From NCBI RefSeq assembly GCF_001486585.1, contig NZ_LN909046.1, forward strand, positions 496,001 to 560,000: DNA of 64,000 bases. The letters are read 5' to 3'. Origin of the DNA: Paenibacillus senegalimassiliensis. Its GTDB lineage: Bacteria > Bacillota > Bacilli > Paenibacillales > Paenibacillaceae. The translations under genes and the position numbers were made by a program. Position 1 is the first letter of the stretch; the number at the start of each line of letters is the position of its first letter. A model generated the notes under the pieces. It did not search any database. It saw nothing but the letters and a program-made list of their open reading frames with translations, and had not been told where the DNA came from. Positions 32,177 through 41,335 of the stretch are shown one piece after another.

Positions 32177-33088
32177 ATGTCGATCAAGACTAGAAAATAC
32201 CGGGATATTCATAGTCTCTCGCCCTTAATGAATATAGTGTTTAACGTGGTTGCTGCTCTGTTTGCTTTGATTTGCCTGTTTCCCTTTGCCTTTGTCGTGA
32301 TTCTCTCCTTTACGGATGAGAAGAGCTTGGCCCTGCATGGCTATCGACTCATTCCTGAGAAGTGGAGCACCTATGCCTACGAGTATTTATTCCAAAATGG
32401 CTCCCAGCTTCTGCAATCCTATGTGGTGACCATCACGGTGACTGTGGTAGGGACGTTAATCAGTGTGCTGGTCATTGCGCTATATGCTTACGGAATTTCT
32501 CGATCCAGCTTCAAATATCGCAGTTTTTTCTCATTTTTGGCTTTATTTACGATGCTGTTCAACGGCGGACTTGTACCTACGTTTATTGTGGTCACACAGG
32601 TGCTGCATCTCAAGGACACGATATGGGCGCTTATTCTACCGATGGCGATGAATGCCTTCTACATTATGATTATGCGGACCTTCTTCAAGGGATTGCCCGA
32701 TGGCATTATCGAATCGGCGAAGATTGACGGGGCAACCGAGTTTCAAATTTTCCGTAAAATTGTGCTTCCGCTCTCCTTGCCGGGTCTCGCCACCATTGGT
32801 TTGTTCTGTACGCTGGGTTATTGGAATGACTGGTTTAATGCCCTTCTGTACATCGACAATCCGAATCTGGTTCCCCTGCAATCGATGCTCATGCGCATTG
32901 AGAGCAGCATGGCCTTTATTTTGCAAAATGCCAATACCAACGGTTTGGGAAGCGTAGCGGCCAGCCTGCCTCAAGAGACATCACGGATGGCTATGGTGGT
33001 ACTGGCGACAGGTCCTATCGTCTTGGCTTATCCGTTTTTCCAGCGCTTTTTCGTTCAGGGGCTTACCGTAGGTTCATTGAAAGAATAG
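32177..33088 (+). CDS. ABC transporter permease (LplC-type)
   Basis: 303 residues, six membrane helices. The EAA loop is ESAKIDGATEFQIFRKIVLP. The end QRFFVQGLTVGSLKE is characteristic of the second permease (LplC/YtcP) of this importer class. GAGGAGGATGCTAG precedes ATG 32177. Together with the 31209 gene it should import the mannoside recognised by the lipoprotein. Confidence 0.9.
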   Translation: MSIKTRKYRDIHSLSPLMNIVFNVVAALFALICLFPFAFVVILSFTDEKSLALHGYRLIPEKWSTYAYEYLFQNGSQLLQSYVVTITVTVVGTLISVLVIALYAYGISRSSFKYRSFFSFLALFTMLFNGGLVPTFIVVTQVLHLKDTIWALILPMAMNAFYIMIMRTFFKGLPDGIIESAKIDGATEFQIFRKIVLPLSLPGLATIGLFCTLGYWNDWFNALLYIDNPNLVPLQSMLMRIESSMAFILQNANTNGLGSVAASLPQETSRMAMVVLATGPIVLAYPFFQRFFVQGLTVGSLKE

Positions 33089-33142
33089 TGATGTTATGCA
33101 GCACGTTGAACTAGAGAACTATAGCACCGGGAATGGAGAGTA

Positions 33143-36100
33143 ATGATGAACAGAATAGAACGATTGATGCGCCATTTGAGCGAGTTACAGTGGACAGATA
33201 CGATAGCTCTGACCGGCTGGAAGCTAAAGCGAGGACGCTATATCCAGCCCGGACAATATGATTGGATAGAGCAAGCTGAGATAGAACAGGCAGGAGATCG
33301 GCTGGATGGGACCTCGGGAACTACCTATTTGCTGCAAAAAAATATAGATATTCCGTTGGAGTGGCCCGCAGAGGACGTGGGACTCGTGATGGAATCGGGC
33401 GGGGAGGGACTACTGCGAATCAATGGCTGTTCCTACCACGGGGTGGATAGCAATCATAGCTTTGTGCCGCTTAATCCGCTTAAGGTTGGTAATACTCCTG
33501 AACTGGAAATAGAGCTGATGGACCCGGAGCCTAATCCGGAGGAGCCGCTAAATCAGCAATTCTACCCGCGAAGACAACCGATGGCGGACATTAGCATCAG
33601 ATTGGTTCAAGTCAACCGTCCGCTTCGTGGTTTGCTATATACGTTGACCGTAACCTCAGGAGCAGCGGCCTTGCTGGCGGAGCAAAGCTTGGAGAAGCAT
33701 CGGCTAATGCAAGCCCTGTATGTAGTCCATGATGCCTTCTCTCACTTGACAGGACAGGCAGATGAGGACCAAGCCAAGCTTCCAGGGGAGGAAGAGCTTC
33801 GGCGGCTAGAGAACATGCTGCTTGCGGTACTTCGAGAAGATTCGACGGGCGAGAAGGCTGGCGTTATGCATATGGTCGCTCAGTCCCATATTGACCTGGC
33901 CTGGCTATGGCCTGTAAGGGAGACCGTGCGGAAGGGCAGTCGTACATTTTCGACGGCGCTAAGCTTGATAGAAGAATTCCCGGAATTCAGCTATGCCCAG
34001 AGCCAACCCCAATTATATGCTTATGTCAAAGAACATGATCCTGAGCTTTATAAGCGGGTGAAGGAACAGGTAGCTAGCGGACGATGGGAATTGGTAGGCG
34101 GCATGTGGGTTGAGCCGGATTTGAACATCCCGAGCGGAGAGTCCCTGGTACGGCAGAACCTATACGGACAAAAATTCTATCTGGAGGAGTTTGGCAAACG
34201 TTCCTTTATCGAATGGCTTCCCGACACCTTTGGTTACTGCGCTTCCTTGCCGCAAATCTTGAAGCTGTCTGGCGTGGAATACTTTATGACCAGTAAGCTG
34301 AACTGGAGCGACACCAATCCGTTCCCTTACGATTTGTTCCATTGGGTGGGCATAGACGGCACGTCCATTCTGTCCTACCTCAACCATGGCTTAGGTGAAG
34401 ATACTCGCCCGAAGGAGATCAAGGAGCATTGGGATTTCTTCCGGCAAAAGACGGTCCATAACGAGGAGATGCTGCTCTATGGACATGGTGATGGCGGCGG
34501 CGGGGCCAACCGGGAAATGATTGAATACGTAGCGCGCTCAGCCAGTCTGCCTGGACTTCCAGCCAGCAAATTCTCTACGGCTGAGGCTTATTTCCGTGGG
34601 CTTGACGACTCGGCAGAGCTTTTCCCAAAATGGTATGGTGATTTGTATTTGGAATATCATCGTGGAACGTATACGACCCAGGCCAGAAATAAAAGGCTGA
34701 ACCGGAAGATGGAGTTGTTATATCGGGAGGCGGAAGTGTGGAGCAGCCTATCTGCCTGCTGGGATGGTCAGCTTGTGCTTAAACAGGACGAATTGCAGGA
34801 TTTGGAGGAAGGCTGGAAGCTGATTTTATTAAATCAATTTCATGATATTATTCCAGGCTCGTCCATTCCCGAAGTATATAACACTTCTCTACAGGAGTAT
34901 GGAGCCGTATCTCAAATTGGGCATTCCATGTTAACCCGTGGACTGGACAATCTGCGCTCGAAAATGAATACTGAAGGAGAGGGAATTCCCTATGTGGTAT
35001 TCAACAGCTTGGGATGGGCACGATCTGCCGTAGTCAAGCTACCACTCAGCGGAGCAGTAGAGGGAGTTGTAGTTGACGAACAGAGAAGACACCTGCTGTC
35101 GCAGCTTGTGGAAGAGGAGACAGGGAACAGCTTGCTGGTGGAGATTCCTGTAGTTCCGGCCTTTGGTTATACGACGGTATGGCTGCGAGAGGAGAGTTCT
35201 GCCTCGAATTCAAGTCATCTTTCCGGAGAATTAGCAGGTATTGAGCCACTAGAATGCTGGGAGACGGATGATTATATTCTGGAGTTCAATGACCGTGGGG
35301 AAATTACCCGCTGGCTGGACAAGGGAGCAAACCGTGAACTGCTGAAGGCCGGAATGGTGGCGAATGAATTGCAATTTTTCCATGACAGACCTGTCGAGTG
35401 GGATGCATGGGATGTAGATAATCGGTATGCGAAGCAGTCTGCCGGAGCTGCCAAGCTGGAATCCTTCAAGGTTGTGGAACGTGGTAGCGTCAGGGATGTG
35501 TTGCGTTTACGCTGGACCTGGAGCCGTTCGTCAATTGAACAGGATATGATTTTTCATCGCAGCACAGGTAGAGTGGACTTTAAGACAACCGTAGATTGGC
35601 AGGAAGCTCATAAACTATGGAAGGTAGCCTTCCCGGTAGATCTAGTGACGACGAAGGCGACGTATGAAATCCCGTTTGGTGCCTTGGAGCGCTCCACTAC
35701 CAATAATACTAGCTGGGATCAGGCGCAGTTTGAGGTGTGTGGCCATCGTTGGGCAGATTTGTCCGAGGGTGGGTACGGAGTTAGTCTACTGAATGACTGT
35801 AAATACGGTTATGATATTAAAGAAGGCGTGCTGAGACTTTCCTTGCTGCGTGCGCCCAAATGGCCAGACAAGCAGGCGGATTTGGGGCATCATCAGTTTA
35901 CTTATTCACTTTATCCGCATCAAGGGAATTGGAGAGAAGCCCACGTCGTACGTGCTGCGGCTGATCTGAATCAGCCCGTGGTGGTAGAGCAAGCCGAGAT
36001 TCAGGGGGGCGTCCTGCCTAGTTCAGGTTCGTTCCTGGAGTTGCACAGCGAGCATGTCATTTTGGATACAATGAAGGTAGCGGAAGATGGAACGGGAATT

Positions 36101-36304
36101 GTATTAAGGTTCTATGAATCCTCAGGCGCACGCGAGCAAATCTGTCTGCACTGGAAACAGCCCGTGGACAAGGCCGTGATCGTTAACCTAGTGGAAGACA
36201 CATTGGAAGAAGTGCTCATGGATGGAGGTGACATTTGTCTGGACTTCCATCCTTACGAGATTAAGACGGTGAAGCTGCTTTACAAAGGAGAGGACAGTCA
36301 ATGA
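33143..36304 (+). CDS. Alpha-mannosidase, glycoside hydrolase family 38
   Basis: 1053 residues from ATG 33143 (an adjacent ATG follows), GGAGAG upstream. No signal peptide, so it acts on imported substrate. GH38 motifs: SHIDLAWLWPVRETVRKGSR (zinc ligands), GGMWVEPDLNIPSGESLVRQ, EWLPDTFGYCASLPQI with the likely nucleophile Asp near 361, and YLEYHRGTYTTQARNKR. The C-terminal half is the beta-sandwich region of bacterial GH38 enzymes. It removes alpha-linked mannose from short glycans. It is the catabolic centre of the operon and is translationally coupled to the DUF3006 gene. Confidence 0.93.
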   Translation: MMNRIERLMRHLSELQWTDTIALTGWKLKRGRYIQPGQYDWIEQAEIEQAGDRLDGTSGTTYLLQKNIDIPLEWPAEDVGLVMESGGEGLLRINGCSYHGVDSNHSFVPLNPLKVGNTPELEIELMDPEPNPEEPLNQQFYPRRQPMADISIRLVQVNRPLRGLLYTLTVTSGAAALLAEQSLEKHRLMQALYVVHDAFSHLTGQADEDQAKLPGEEELRRLENMLLAVLREDSTGEKAGVMHMVAQSHIDLAWLWPVRETVRKGSRTFSTALSLIEEFPEFSYAQSQPQLYAYVKEHDPELYKRVKEQVASGRWELVGGMWVEPDLNIPSGESLVRQNLYGQKFYLEEFGKRSFIEWLPDTFGYCASLPQILKLSGVEYFMTSKLNWSDTNPFPYDLFHWVGIDGTSILSYLNHGLGEDTRPKEIKEHWDFFRQKTVHNEEMLLYGHGDGGGGANREMIEYVARSASLPGLPASKFSTAEAYFRGLDDSAELFPKWYGDLYLEYHRGTYTTQARNKRLNRKMELLYREAEVWSSLSACWDGQLVLKQDELQDLEEGWKLILLNQFHDIIPGSSIPEVYNTSLQEYGAVSQIGHSMLTRGLDNLRSKMNTEGEGIPYVVFNSLGWARSAVVKLPLSGAVEGVVVDEQRRHLLSQLVEEETGNSLLVEIPVVPAFGYTTVWLREESSASNSSHLSGELAGIEPLECWETDDYILEFNDRGEITRWLDKGANRELLKAGMVANELQFFHDRPVEWDAWDVDNRYAKQSAGAAKLESFKVVERGSVRDVLRLRWTWSRSSIEQDMIFHRSTGRVDFKTTVDWQEAHKLWKVAFPVDLVTTKATYEIPFGALERSTTNNTSWDQAQFEVCGHRWADLSEGGYGVSLLNDCKYGYDIKEGVLRLSLLRAPKWPDKQADLGHHQFTYSLYPHQGNWREAHVVRAAADLNQPVVVEQAEIQGGVLPSSGSFLELHSEHVILDTMKVAEDGTGIVLRFYESSGAREQICLHWKQPVDKAVIVNLVEDTLEEVLMDGGDICLDFHPYEIKTVKLLYKGEDSQ

Positions 36305-36519
36305 GCCACATTATCGAGGGGTTTGAAGGCGATAAGTGTATCCTGGAGGTAGACGGGAAGACTCGCAACATCCCGCGGGATCAGGTAGATGCCGGGGTCA
36401 AGGTCGGGGATGTAGTGGAGTGGAACGGCTCTAAATGGGTAGCCGATGCAGAAGCCACGCGTCAGCGGACCGAGCATATTCGCAAGCTGATGGATGCGGT
36501 GTGGGAAGAAGACGAATGA
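36301..36519 (+). CDS. DUF3006 protein
   Basis: 72 residues. ATG 36301 overlaps the mannosidase stop (ATGA), with AGGAGAGG upstream. IIEGFEGDKCILEVDGKTRN, then VKVGDVVEW and an acidic end KLMDAVWEEDE match DUF3006, a small beta-barrel family. Elsewhere I recall it next to ComEC-like hydrolases rather than mannosidases. Function unknown. Its place as last gene of this operon may be accidental. Confidence 0.8.
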   Translation: MSHIIEGFEGDKCILEVDGKTRNIPRDQVDAGVKVGDVVEWNGSKWVADAEATRQRTEHIRKLMDAVWEEDE

Positions 36520-36524
36520 AGAGA

Positions 36525-36562
36525 ACGGACGGGACCTCAACAGTGAGGTCCCGTCCGTTTTG
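36525..36562. terminator. Bidirectional terminator between DUF3006 and manA
   Basis: A perfect 15-bp stem: ACGGACGGGACCTCA (36525-36539) with TGAGGTCCCGTCCGT (36544-36558), then TTTGTTTC. Confidence 0.85.
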
Positions 36563-36568
36563 TTTCAT

Positions 36569-37513
36569 TTATTCGTGTGCCATGATGAATTCCAGTTCGC
36601 CCTTGAGACTATATGGTCCAAAGCCCACCGGAAGGATGAAGTGATCCCCCTTGCTCAATTCGTAGCTTTGATCGTTTACTTCCAGCGAGCCCTTGCCAGC
36701 GAGAACGCTGAATATCGTATATTTCTCGTTAACAGCAGGCTTGGCTTCTCCGGCTACGTTCCACTTCTCTACAGTGAAGAAGGAGTTGGAGACGAAGGAG
36801 GTTACCGTAAGGCCATCTTGCTGAACCGTTTTGAAGCGAACCGGCTCATACACTTGAGGGACACCGGTGACGTCGATCGCCTTCTCCAGGTGCAACTCGC
36901 GAGTATTCCCGTCCTTGTCGCGGCGGTCATAATCGTATACGCGGTAGGTGGTATCCGAGCTTTGCTGGGTTTCCAGCACGACGATACCTTTGCCCAAAGC
37001 ATGAAGCGTGCCGCTAGGAACATAGAAGAAGTCGCCTGGCTTAACAGGAACTTTAGTCAAGAAGCGTTCCCAGTCGCCATTCTCGATCATTTGCACAAGC
37101 TCTTCCTTCGTTTGCGCTCCATGGCCATAAATAATTACAGCGCCTGGCTCGGCATCAACAATGTACCAGCACTCGGTTTTGCCTAATTCGCCGTTCTCGT
37201 ATTTGCCTGCATATTCATCATCCGGGTGGACTTGGACGGACAGGTCATCCGATGCATCGAGCAGCTTGGTCAGCAGGGGAAATACCTTGGATTCGGAACG
37301 GAACAGTTCGGGCTGAGAGGTCCACAGGTCGCCGAGCTTCATGCCTTGGAACGGGCCGTTCTTCACGGTGCTTTGTCCATTGGGATGAGCGGAGATCGCC
37401 CAGCATTCGCCGGTATGGTCGTTAGGAATGTCATAGCCGAACAAATCCTTCAGCTTAGTTCCTCCCCAAATGCGCTCTTGAAAAATTGGCTGTAAAAAAA
37501 TCGGTTCGTTCAT
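36569..37513 (-). CDS. manA: Mannose-6-phosphate isomerase, class I
   Basis: 314 residues from ATG 37513. Short (Firmicute) class I form: FQERIWGGTKLKDLFGYDIP at the start, zinc ligands in LSVQVHPDDEYA and GKTECWYI, and the catalytic region YVPSGTLHALGKGIVVLE. It interconverts mannose-6-phosphate and fructose-6-phosphate in the cytoplasm. It is the second gene after the ROK kinase (39-nt gap), and their joint role is to feed mannose from the GH38 enzyme into glycolysis. Confidence 0.93.
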   Translation of the reverse strand: MNEPIFLQPIFQERIWGGTKLKDLFGYDIPNDHTGECWAISAHPNGQSTVKNGPFQGMKLGDLWTSQPELFRSESKVFPLLTKLLDASDDLSVQVHPDDEYAGKYENGELGKTECWYIVDAEPGAVIIYGHGAQTKEELVQMIENGDWERFLTKVPVKPGDFFYVPSGTLHALGKGIVVLETQQSSDTTYRVYDYDRRDKDGNTRELHLEKAIDVTGVPQVYEPVRFKTVQQDGLTVTSFVSNSFFTVEKWNVAGEAKPAVNEKYTIFSVLAGKGSLEVNDQSYELSKGDHFILPVGFGPYSLKGELEFIMAHE

Positions 37514-37552
37514 GTTGGATCAAGCTCCTTCTCTGAGTGGGTTAGTTATTGG

Positions 37553-38470
37553 TTAATAGTTAATGTGAATTAGAGCGGCTGCACCAATGAGACCGGCATC
37601 CTGCTGAAGGGCCGCAGGAACGATAGGAGTCTTCCGACCGGATGGGTTCAGCGCATATTGGGATACATAATTGCGGACGGCATCGAACAGTGGGGCGCCT
37701 ACTTGGGAGACACCTCCGCCAATGATCAGCTTCTCCGGATCAAGTGTATTGATCAACGTGACACAGCCAATCCCGATGTTCTTAAAGGCACGTTGTACCA
37801 ACTCGTTCATGGGGGCATCGCCTGCTGCGGCCAAATCGAAGGCTTGCTTGGAGGATACTTCCCGTCCCAGCAAAGCCGAGGCTTGTCTGGCGATCGCTGT
37901 TCCGGAAGCTACATATTCCCAGCAGCCCTGTTGCCCACACACGCAGGTTCCTTCAGCAGAAGGGTCGACGACAAAGTGTCCAACATCTCCGGCATTGCCG
38001 GTAGCACCAGTAATCAAGCGACCATGAGAATAAATTCCGGCTCCAATCCCAGTACTGATTGTGATGAAGACGAAATGCTCGGCGTCTTGCGCGGCACCCA
38101 GCCATTTCTCCGCCAAGGCTGCGGCTGTAGCGTCATTCTCCAATTTAATCGGCACGGTAAAATGGCGTTCTAAGGAAGAGACAACGGGGAAGTCCCACCA
38201 GCTTGGCAAGTTAGGTGGCTCAGCGATCTTTCCTTCCTTCGTATTAAGCGGTCCCGGTGCGCCCACACCAATGCCCAGCAACTCGGTCTCTTTGACGTTT
38301 TGCTCGCCAAGCATGCCAAAGACCGCCTCCGCGATCCGGTCGACCATGACTTCTGGCGATACCGCTTGATCTGTAGGCAGAGATAGCTTGGCCTGAACCT
38401 GGCCGGTATCGCTAATCAGCCCGATGGCTGTCTTCGTCCCGCCAATGTCAATACCCAATGCAAATTTCAA
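37553..38470 (-). CDS. ROK-family sugar kinase (probable manno/fructo/glucokinase)
   Basis: 305 residues from ATG 38470 with AGGAGG upstream. The N-terminal ATP site is ALGIDIGGTKTAIGLI. The substrate site has LENDATAAALAEKWLGAAQD, and the zinc-binding ROK signature is GTCVCGQQGCWEYVASGTAI. It phosphorylates a free hexose at C6. ROK kinases are broad, so mannose is inferred from the neighbouring isomerase and mannosidase. It shares a promoter region containing a 27-bp inverted repeat with the divergent LacI-type gene. Confidence 0.88.
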   Translation of the reverse strand: MKFALGIDIGGTKTAIGLISDTGQVQAKLSLPTDQAVSPEVMVDRIAEAVFGMLGEQNVKETELLGIGVGAPGPLNTKEGKIAEPPNLPSWWDFPVVSSLERHFTVPIKLENDATAAALAEKWLGAAQDAEHFVFITISTGIGAGIYSHGRLITGATGNAGDVGHFVVDPSAEGTCVCGQQGCWEYVASGTAIARQASALLGREVSSKQAFDLAAAGDAPMNELVQRAFKNIGIGCVTLINTLDPEKLIIGGGVSQVGAPLFDAVRNYVSQYALNPSGRKTPIVPAALQQDAGLIGAAALIHINY

Positions 38471-38506
38471 AATACATTCCTCCTATAAAAGGTCCAAACC
38501 TGAAGC

Positions 38507-38545
38507 TTGACAAACTTGACAAAAATAAAATTTGTAAAGTATATT
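38507..38545. promoter_or_regulatory. Promoter and operator region between rok-manA and lacI-type gene
   Basis: TTGACA (38516-38521), an 18-nt spacer and TATATT (38540-38545) read towards the LacI gene. ACTTGACAAA (38514-38523) and TTTGTAAAGT (38531-38540) form an imperfect inverted repeat covering the promoter. An additional TTGACA lies at 38507. It is a likely autoregulatory operator that also controls the kinase-isomerase operon. Confidence 0.55.
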
Positions 38546-38583
38546 TAGGCTAAGTTTAGCATGTTTCGGAAGGATTGAAAAGA

Positions 38584-39606
38584 ATGGGCCGGAAAAAGAA
38601 AGTATCGATGCAAAATATCGCGGACAAGCTGCAAATCTCTAAAAATGCCGTGTCATTGGCCCTCATGGGAAAGAAGGGAGTCAGTGAGGAAGTCCGCAAT
38701 CTGGTGCAGCAAGCTGCCCGGGAGATGGGCTATGGTCCCTACGCACCCAAGACCGGCGGGAATGCCAATCTATTGGTTGTAGTACCGGAGCGAATTATGA
38801 GCTACCAGGACAACGATCACTTTCAATTTTTTCATGATATGATTTGGGGACTGGAGAAAAGCGCGAGAAAGCAGGGCTGCAACGCCGTTATTACTCCACT
38901 TGATCAGGAAATGGAAGCGTCTTTGACTTTACCCGGCCAATTTGTCGATATTCCGTATCGTGGCGTTATATTATTTGGCATTACGAACAGGAATTATGCT
39001 CGATTGATTTGGGAGCTGAATACGCCATTGGTCATGATGGACTCCTATCACCGGGATTTACCTTGCCCGGCTGTCACCTCGGCCAATCTGGATGGTGCTG
39101 CGGAAGCGGTAGCTTATCTCATTGAGAGGGGGCACCGGGAAATTGGCTTTATTGGTCCCACCAACTTATCAACAAGTCATGAGGAACGTTGGTTTGGCTA
39201 TGAGCAGGCGATGCTCAAGGCTGGATTTCCCCTTCGCCCGGAGTTCTGCTTGACGACTTCGCACGGGTATGACTATACATCGAGGGAGATTGCTGCTTTT
39301 CTGGACCATATTCAAGAATGGCCTTCCGCTTTCTTCTGTGCAAATGATCGGATGGGTTATTTGCTTGCCGGACTGCTTAAGGAGAGAGGCCTGCGTGTAC
39401 CGGAGGATATTTCAATCGCCGGATTTGATGATCTTCATTATTTCAGTGATGAAGGTTTGAACATGACGACGATGCGAGTGGAGAAGGAGCGGATGTGTGA
39501 CGCCGCGATGGCGCTGCTATTATCTGATCTTAGCCGTGTTAGAGAAGCACTGCATTGGCAGGTGCAGCCGACATTAGTAGTTCGTGGGTCTGTACAACCT
39601 AAATAA
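38584..39606 (+). CDS. LacI-family transcriptional regulator
   Basis: 340 residues from ATG 38584 (AAGGA 9 nt upstream). The N-terminal helix-turn-helix is VSMQNIADKLQISKNAVSLA followed by MGKKGVSEEVRNLVQQAARE. The periplasmic-binding-like effector domain includes IPYRGVILFG, SANLDGAAEAVAYLIERGHR and VPEDISIAGFDDLHYF. It is divergent from rok-manA and probably represses it until a sugar ligand is present. Confidence 0.9.
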   Translation: MGRKKKVSMQNIADKLQISKNAVSLALMGKKGVSEEVRNLVQQAAREMGYGPYAPKTGGNANLLVVVPERIMSYQDNDHFQFFHDMIWGLEKSARKQGCNAVITPLDQEMEASLTLPGQFVDIPYRGVILFGITNRNYARLIWELNTPLVMMDSYHRDLPCPAVTSANLDGAAEAVAYLIERGHREIGFIGPTNLSTSHEERWFGYEQAMLKAGFPLRPEFCLTTSHGYDYTSREIAAFLDHIQEWPSAFFCANDRMGYLLAGLLKERGLRVPEDISIAGFDDLHYFSDEGLNMTTMRVEKERMCDAAMALLLSDLSRVREALHWQVQPTLVVRGSVQPK

Positions 39607-39610
39607 AAAT

Positions 39611-39652
39611 AATCCCCCTGAAAACCGACATTCGGCATTCAGGGGGATTGCT
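39611..39652. terminator. Bidirectional terminator between lacI-type gene and sodA
   Basis: AATCCCCCTGAA (39611-39622) and TTCAGGGGGATT (39638-39649) form a 12-bp stem between convergent genes. Confidence 0.85.
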
Positions 39653-39659
39653 CTATTTC

Positions 39660-40277
39660 TTATTTGTTCAGTGCAGCTTCGTAACGTTTCTCAACTTCAG
39701 ACCAGTTAATGACGTTGAAGAAGGCACCAATGTAGTCAGGGCGTTTGTTTTGATATTTCAGGTAGTAAGCATGCTCCCAAACATCAAGACCCAGAATTGG
39801 TGTTTTGCCTTCCATAATCGGGGAGTCTTGGTTCGGCAAGCTGGATACGGACAATTTGCCGTTTCCGTCTACAGCCAGGAATGCCCAGCCACTGCCGAAG
39901 CGAGTAGTCGCTGCTTTGGTGAAATCTTCCTTGAACTTATCGAAGCCACCCAATTCGCTGCTGATTGCATCAGCCAGTTTACCAGATGGTTGGCCGCCGG
40001 CGTTAGGGCCGATCGTTTCCCAGAAGAGGGAGTGGTTCGCGTGACCGCCGCCGTTGTTGCGAACTGCTGTACGGATGCTTTCTGGTACGCTGTCCAGGTC
40101 AGCAATCAGTTCTTCTACAGATTTGGATTGCAATTCCGGAGCGGACTCCAGAGCAGCATTCAGGTTGGTTACGTAGGTATTATGGTGACGATCATGGTGA
40201 ATCATCATCGTTGTTTCATCGATATGAGGTTCAAGAGCGTTGTTAGGGTAAGGTAATGCAGGTAATTGATGTGCCAT
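39660..40277 (-). CDS. sodA: Superoxide dismutase (Mn/Fe family)
   Basis: 205 residues from ATG 40277 (GGAAGGATTG upstream). Metal ligands: His in [13 protein letters not shown], His in [14 protein letters not shown], and Asp/His in [43 protein letters not shown] with GSGWAFL is typical of MnSOD. It converts superoxide to hydrogen peroxide and oxygen in the cytoplasm. Single gene with its own terminator. Confidence 0.95.
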   Translation of the reverse strand: MAHQLPALPYPNNALEPHIDETTMMIHHDRHHNTYVTNLNAALESAPELQSKSVEELIADLDSVPESIRTAVRNNGGGHANHSLFWETIGPNAGGQPSGKLADAISSELGGFDKFKEDFTKAATTRFGSGWAFLAVDGNGKLSVSSLPNQDSPIMEGKTPILGLDVWEHAYYLKYQNKRPDYIGAFFNVINWSEVEKRYEAALNK

Positions 40278-40469
40278 GTTCAAATCAATCCTTCCTTATT
40301 TGTAATATGTAATAGTAATTCCGACAATCCCTATTATAAAGGGTTGCCTAAACTTAGTCAACATAAATGTATGTTAAGTATGTTAAAGCGATGTGAACAT
40401 TGACAAAGTGACGAGGCTTCCTCATAATGAATGTTCAAATGAAGGCAATATAGTTGGGGTGAATGTGGC

Positions 40470-40721
40470 ATGGGAATGGGGATTGTCATCGTGGAAGTAT
40501 GCGATAGCAACCTGATGAGCGCACTTGACTTGGAGCAACTGGAGCAAGAGTATCCTGAGATTGCCGTTATGCGTGCAGAATGCCTTAGCTTGTGTGGTTT
40601 ATGCAAATTAAAGCCGTACGCACTGGTGAATGGCAAGCGGGTTGTCGCCAAGACAACAGAGGATTGCCTGGGCCTGGTCAAGCAAGCGATTGAAGCTGAA
40701 TTAAGCATCTATGAGATGTAG
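40470..40721 (+). CDS. YuzB-like DUF1450 protein
   Basis: 83 residues from ATG 40470 (a second ATG two codons on). IVIVEVCDSNLMSALDLEQL and AECLSLCGLCKLKPYALVNG match DUF1450/YuzB, with conserved Cys residues (CLSLCGLC) suggesting a thioredoxin-like or metal-binding fold. Function unknown. It ends at a perfect hairpin. Confidence 0.85.
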   Translation: MGMGIVIVEVCDSNLMSALDLEQLEQEYPEIAVMRAECLSLCGLCKLKPYALVNGKRVVAKTTEDCLGLVKQAIEAELSIYEM

Positions 40722-40728
40722 AATACAA

Positions 40729-40758
40729 GATAAAGGCAGCCTTGGGGCTGCCTTTATC
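40729..40758 (+). terminator. Terminator of the yuzB-like gene
   Basis: GATAAAGGCAGCC and GGCTGCCTTTATC form a perfect 13-bp stem with a 4-nt loop. Confidence 0.8.
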
Positions 40759-40793
40759 ATCATTTATATATAGAGAGGAGAGGAGGAATTCAT

Positions 40794-41321
40794 ATGAATA
40801 TGCAGGATGAGAAGTTTGAGCGTGTGTATGCCATTATGGAGGCGTCATTTCCTCCAAGCGAGCGACGGACTTATGATGGGCAGGCCGAATTACTTGCCAA
40901 TGCTTATTATCGTCTGATGACGAAGGAGAATCAGGCGGGACAACTTATCGCTTTTCTCGCTGCCTGGGAATTTCAGGAATTCCGTTTTGTGGAGCATTTG
41001 GCGACTGAACCTTCCGCAAGGGGAGGAGGTATTGGCAAGCAACTAATGAACGAATTGCTGGGTCAGGCAGACACTCCCGTTCTGTTGGAGGTAGAATTAC
41101 CGAATACAGAATGGGCGCAGCGAAGAATTGGATTTTATCAGCGCTTGGGATTTTATCTTAACGAATTTAATTATGTGCAACCGCCTCTTCAGCCGGGTGA
41201 AGGTCCTGTACCGCTTAAGATCATGAGTTTTCCGCACCCTTTATCTGCGGATGAATTCAATCATGCTAAAGCCGTAATACACCGTGAGGTGTATCGCGTA
41301 GATGAGGCGATGCAACGGTAG
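40794..41321 (+). CDS. GNAT-family N-acetyltransferase
   Basis: 175 residues from ATG 40794 (GAGGAGAGGAGG upstream). The acetyl-CoA site is in FVEHLATEPSARGGGIGKQL, and the second half has VLLEVELPNTEWAQRRIGFY and RLGFYLNEFNYVQPP. It starts with EKFERVYAIMEASFPPSERR, as in a GNAT subgroup of small-molecule acetyltransferases. Substrate unknown. Confidence 0.85.
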   Translation: MNMQDEKFERVYAIMEASFPPSERRTYDGQAELLANAYYRLMTKENQAGQLIAFLAAWEFQEFRFVEHLATEPSARGGGIGKQLMNELLGQADTPVLLEVELPNTEWAQRRIGFYQRLGFYLNEFNYVQPPLQPGEGPVPLKIMSFPHPLSADEFNHAKAVIHREVYRVDEAMQR

Positions 41322-41335
41322 GAGGCAGGGGCAGC

